Positions 63,711-64,000 of a stretch of DNA of 64,000 nt are shown here, piece by piece (the first letter of the stretch is position 1; each line of letters starts with the position of its first letter). The position numbers and the translations under genes were made by a program. Source of the stretch: Candidatus Accumulibacter aalborgensis (lineage in GTDB: Bacteria; Pseudomonadota; Gammaproteobacteria; Burkholderiales; Rhodocyclaceae). Under the pieces are notes generated by a model, which had not been told where the DNA came from, did no database searches, and saw nothing but the letters and a program-made list of their open reading frames with translations. The stretch is from assembly GCF_900089955.1 (NCBI RefSeq), contig NZ_FLQX01000146.1:1-64000 (forward strand), written 5' to 3'.

Positions 63711-64000
63711 ATGAACAAACCAGTCAAATCCACCTGTTGTTACTGCGGCGTCGGCTGCGGGCTGCTGGTCGACACCGAAGCCGGGCAGATCGTCGGCGTG
63801 CGCGGTGACCCCGATCATCCGGCCAACGCGGGTCGTCTGTGCACCAAGGGTGCCTCGCTCCACCTGACGGCGCGCCCTGACGATCGCCTGCTGTATCCCG
63901 AACTGCGCCGGCGGCGCGGGCTGCCGCGTCAACGCGTCGGCTGGGACGACGCGCTGGATCATGCCGCCGAACGCTTTGCCGCGATCATCCGCAGCCATGG
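63711..64000 (+). CDS. Molybdopterin oxidoreductase, NasA-like (5' part only)
   Basis: The first 96 codons, cut by the window end. They include the N-terminal 4Fe-4S motif CCYCGVGCGLLV, then GVRGDPDHPANAGRLCTKGA, typical of the bis-MGD nitrate reductase/formate dehydrogenase family. The spacing and PANxGRLC block fit cytoplasmic assimilatory nitrate reductase (NasA), which reduces nitrate to nitrite. GGGAG precedes the ATG. The sigma-54-type promoter supports nitrogen assimilation, but a formate dehydrogenase is not excluded. Confidence 0.82.
   Translation, partial: MNKPVKSTCCYCGVGCGLLVDTEAGQIVGVRGDPDHPANAGRLCTKGASLHLTARPDDRLLYPELRRRRGLPRQRVGWDDALDHAAERFAAIIRSH

Noticed and set aside
1-64000. 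CRISPR arrays, tRNA and rRNA genes
   Set aside because: No regularly spaced repeats, cloverleaf-like segments or rRNA motifs were recognised when reading both strands.

Overview
This is a GC-rich betaproteobacterial chromosome segment. It most resembles the Rhodocyclales, in particular a 'Candidatus Accumulibacter'-like organism. That is an inference from gene content: a PPi-type phosphofructokinase beside a class II aldolase, an RpfE-like gene overlapping recJ, a PEP-CTERM exported protein, and many PAS histidine kinases and c-di-GMP proteins. No rRNA, tRNA or CRISPR array was seen.

Region 1 (1-6.5 kb): an AT-rich gene with a C-terminally cut TIR domain lies beside a comEC broken just before its conserved competence motif. 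Next come a histidine kinase with an ethylene-receptor-like copper-binding membrane domain (2603-4783) and an overlapping SAP/helicase-associated protein.

Region 2 (6.5-16.9 kb): a minus-strand signalling operon with many start/stop overlaps. It holds a small membrane protein, REC-HD-GYP, a response regulator, DUF3391-HD-GYP, a PAS histidine kinase, a hemerythrin stub and PAS-PAS-GGDEF-EAL-REC. Another kinase is divergent from it.

Region 3 (16.9-31.4 kb): a transposase remnant; a diguanylate cyclase joined to lolD-lolC; hairpin repeats; a probable ADP-ribosyltransferase-like toxin with a small partner; a PEP-CTERM protein; rpfE-like/recJ; a kinase coupled to an acyl-CoA dehydrogenase and a CaiB/BaiF CoA-transferase; and a NodU/CmcH-type carbamoyltransferase.

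Region 4 (31.4-53.9 kb): a copper-resistance island bounded by inverted, degraded IS701-like transposase ends, lying inside a split kdpE-like response regulator gene. It encodes a CusRS-like system, a MerR regulator, two P1B ATPases (CPC and CPH types), a multicopper oxidase with its outer-membrane partner, four c-type cytochrome domains, four YHS proteins or pieces, two methyltransferase-like membrane proteins (one internally deleted), a gutted dsbC and an AhpD-like protein. Three cop-box-like sites and one CueR-type promoter suggest two layers of copper control.

Region 5 (54-59.4 kb): a shortened KdpD-type kinase, KdpE and the Kup potassium transporter on the plus strand, set between fragments of an older minus-strand corA-kdpD-kdpE operon.

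Region 6 (59.9-64 kb): class II aldolase and PPi-dependent phosphofructokinase, a TPR protein with a likely frameshift, and the start of a NasA-type molybdopterin oxidoreductase behind a sigma-54-type promoter.
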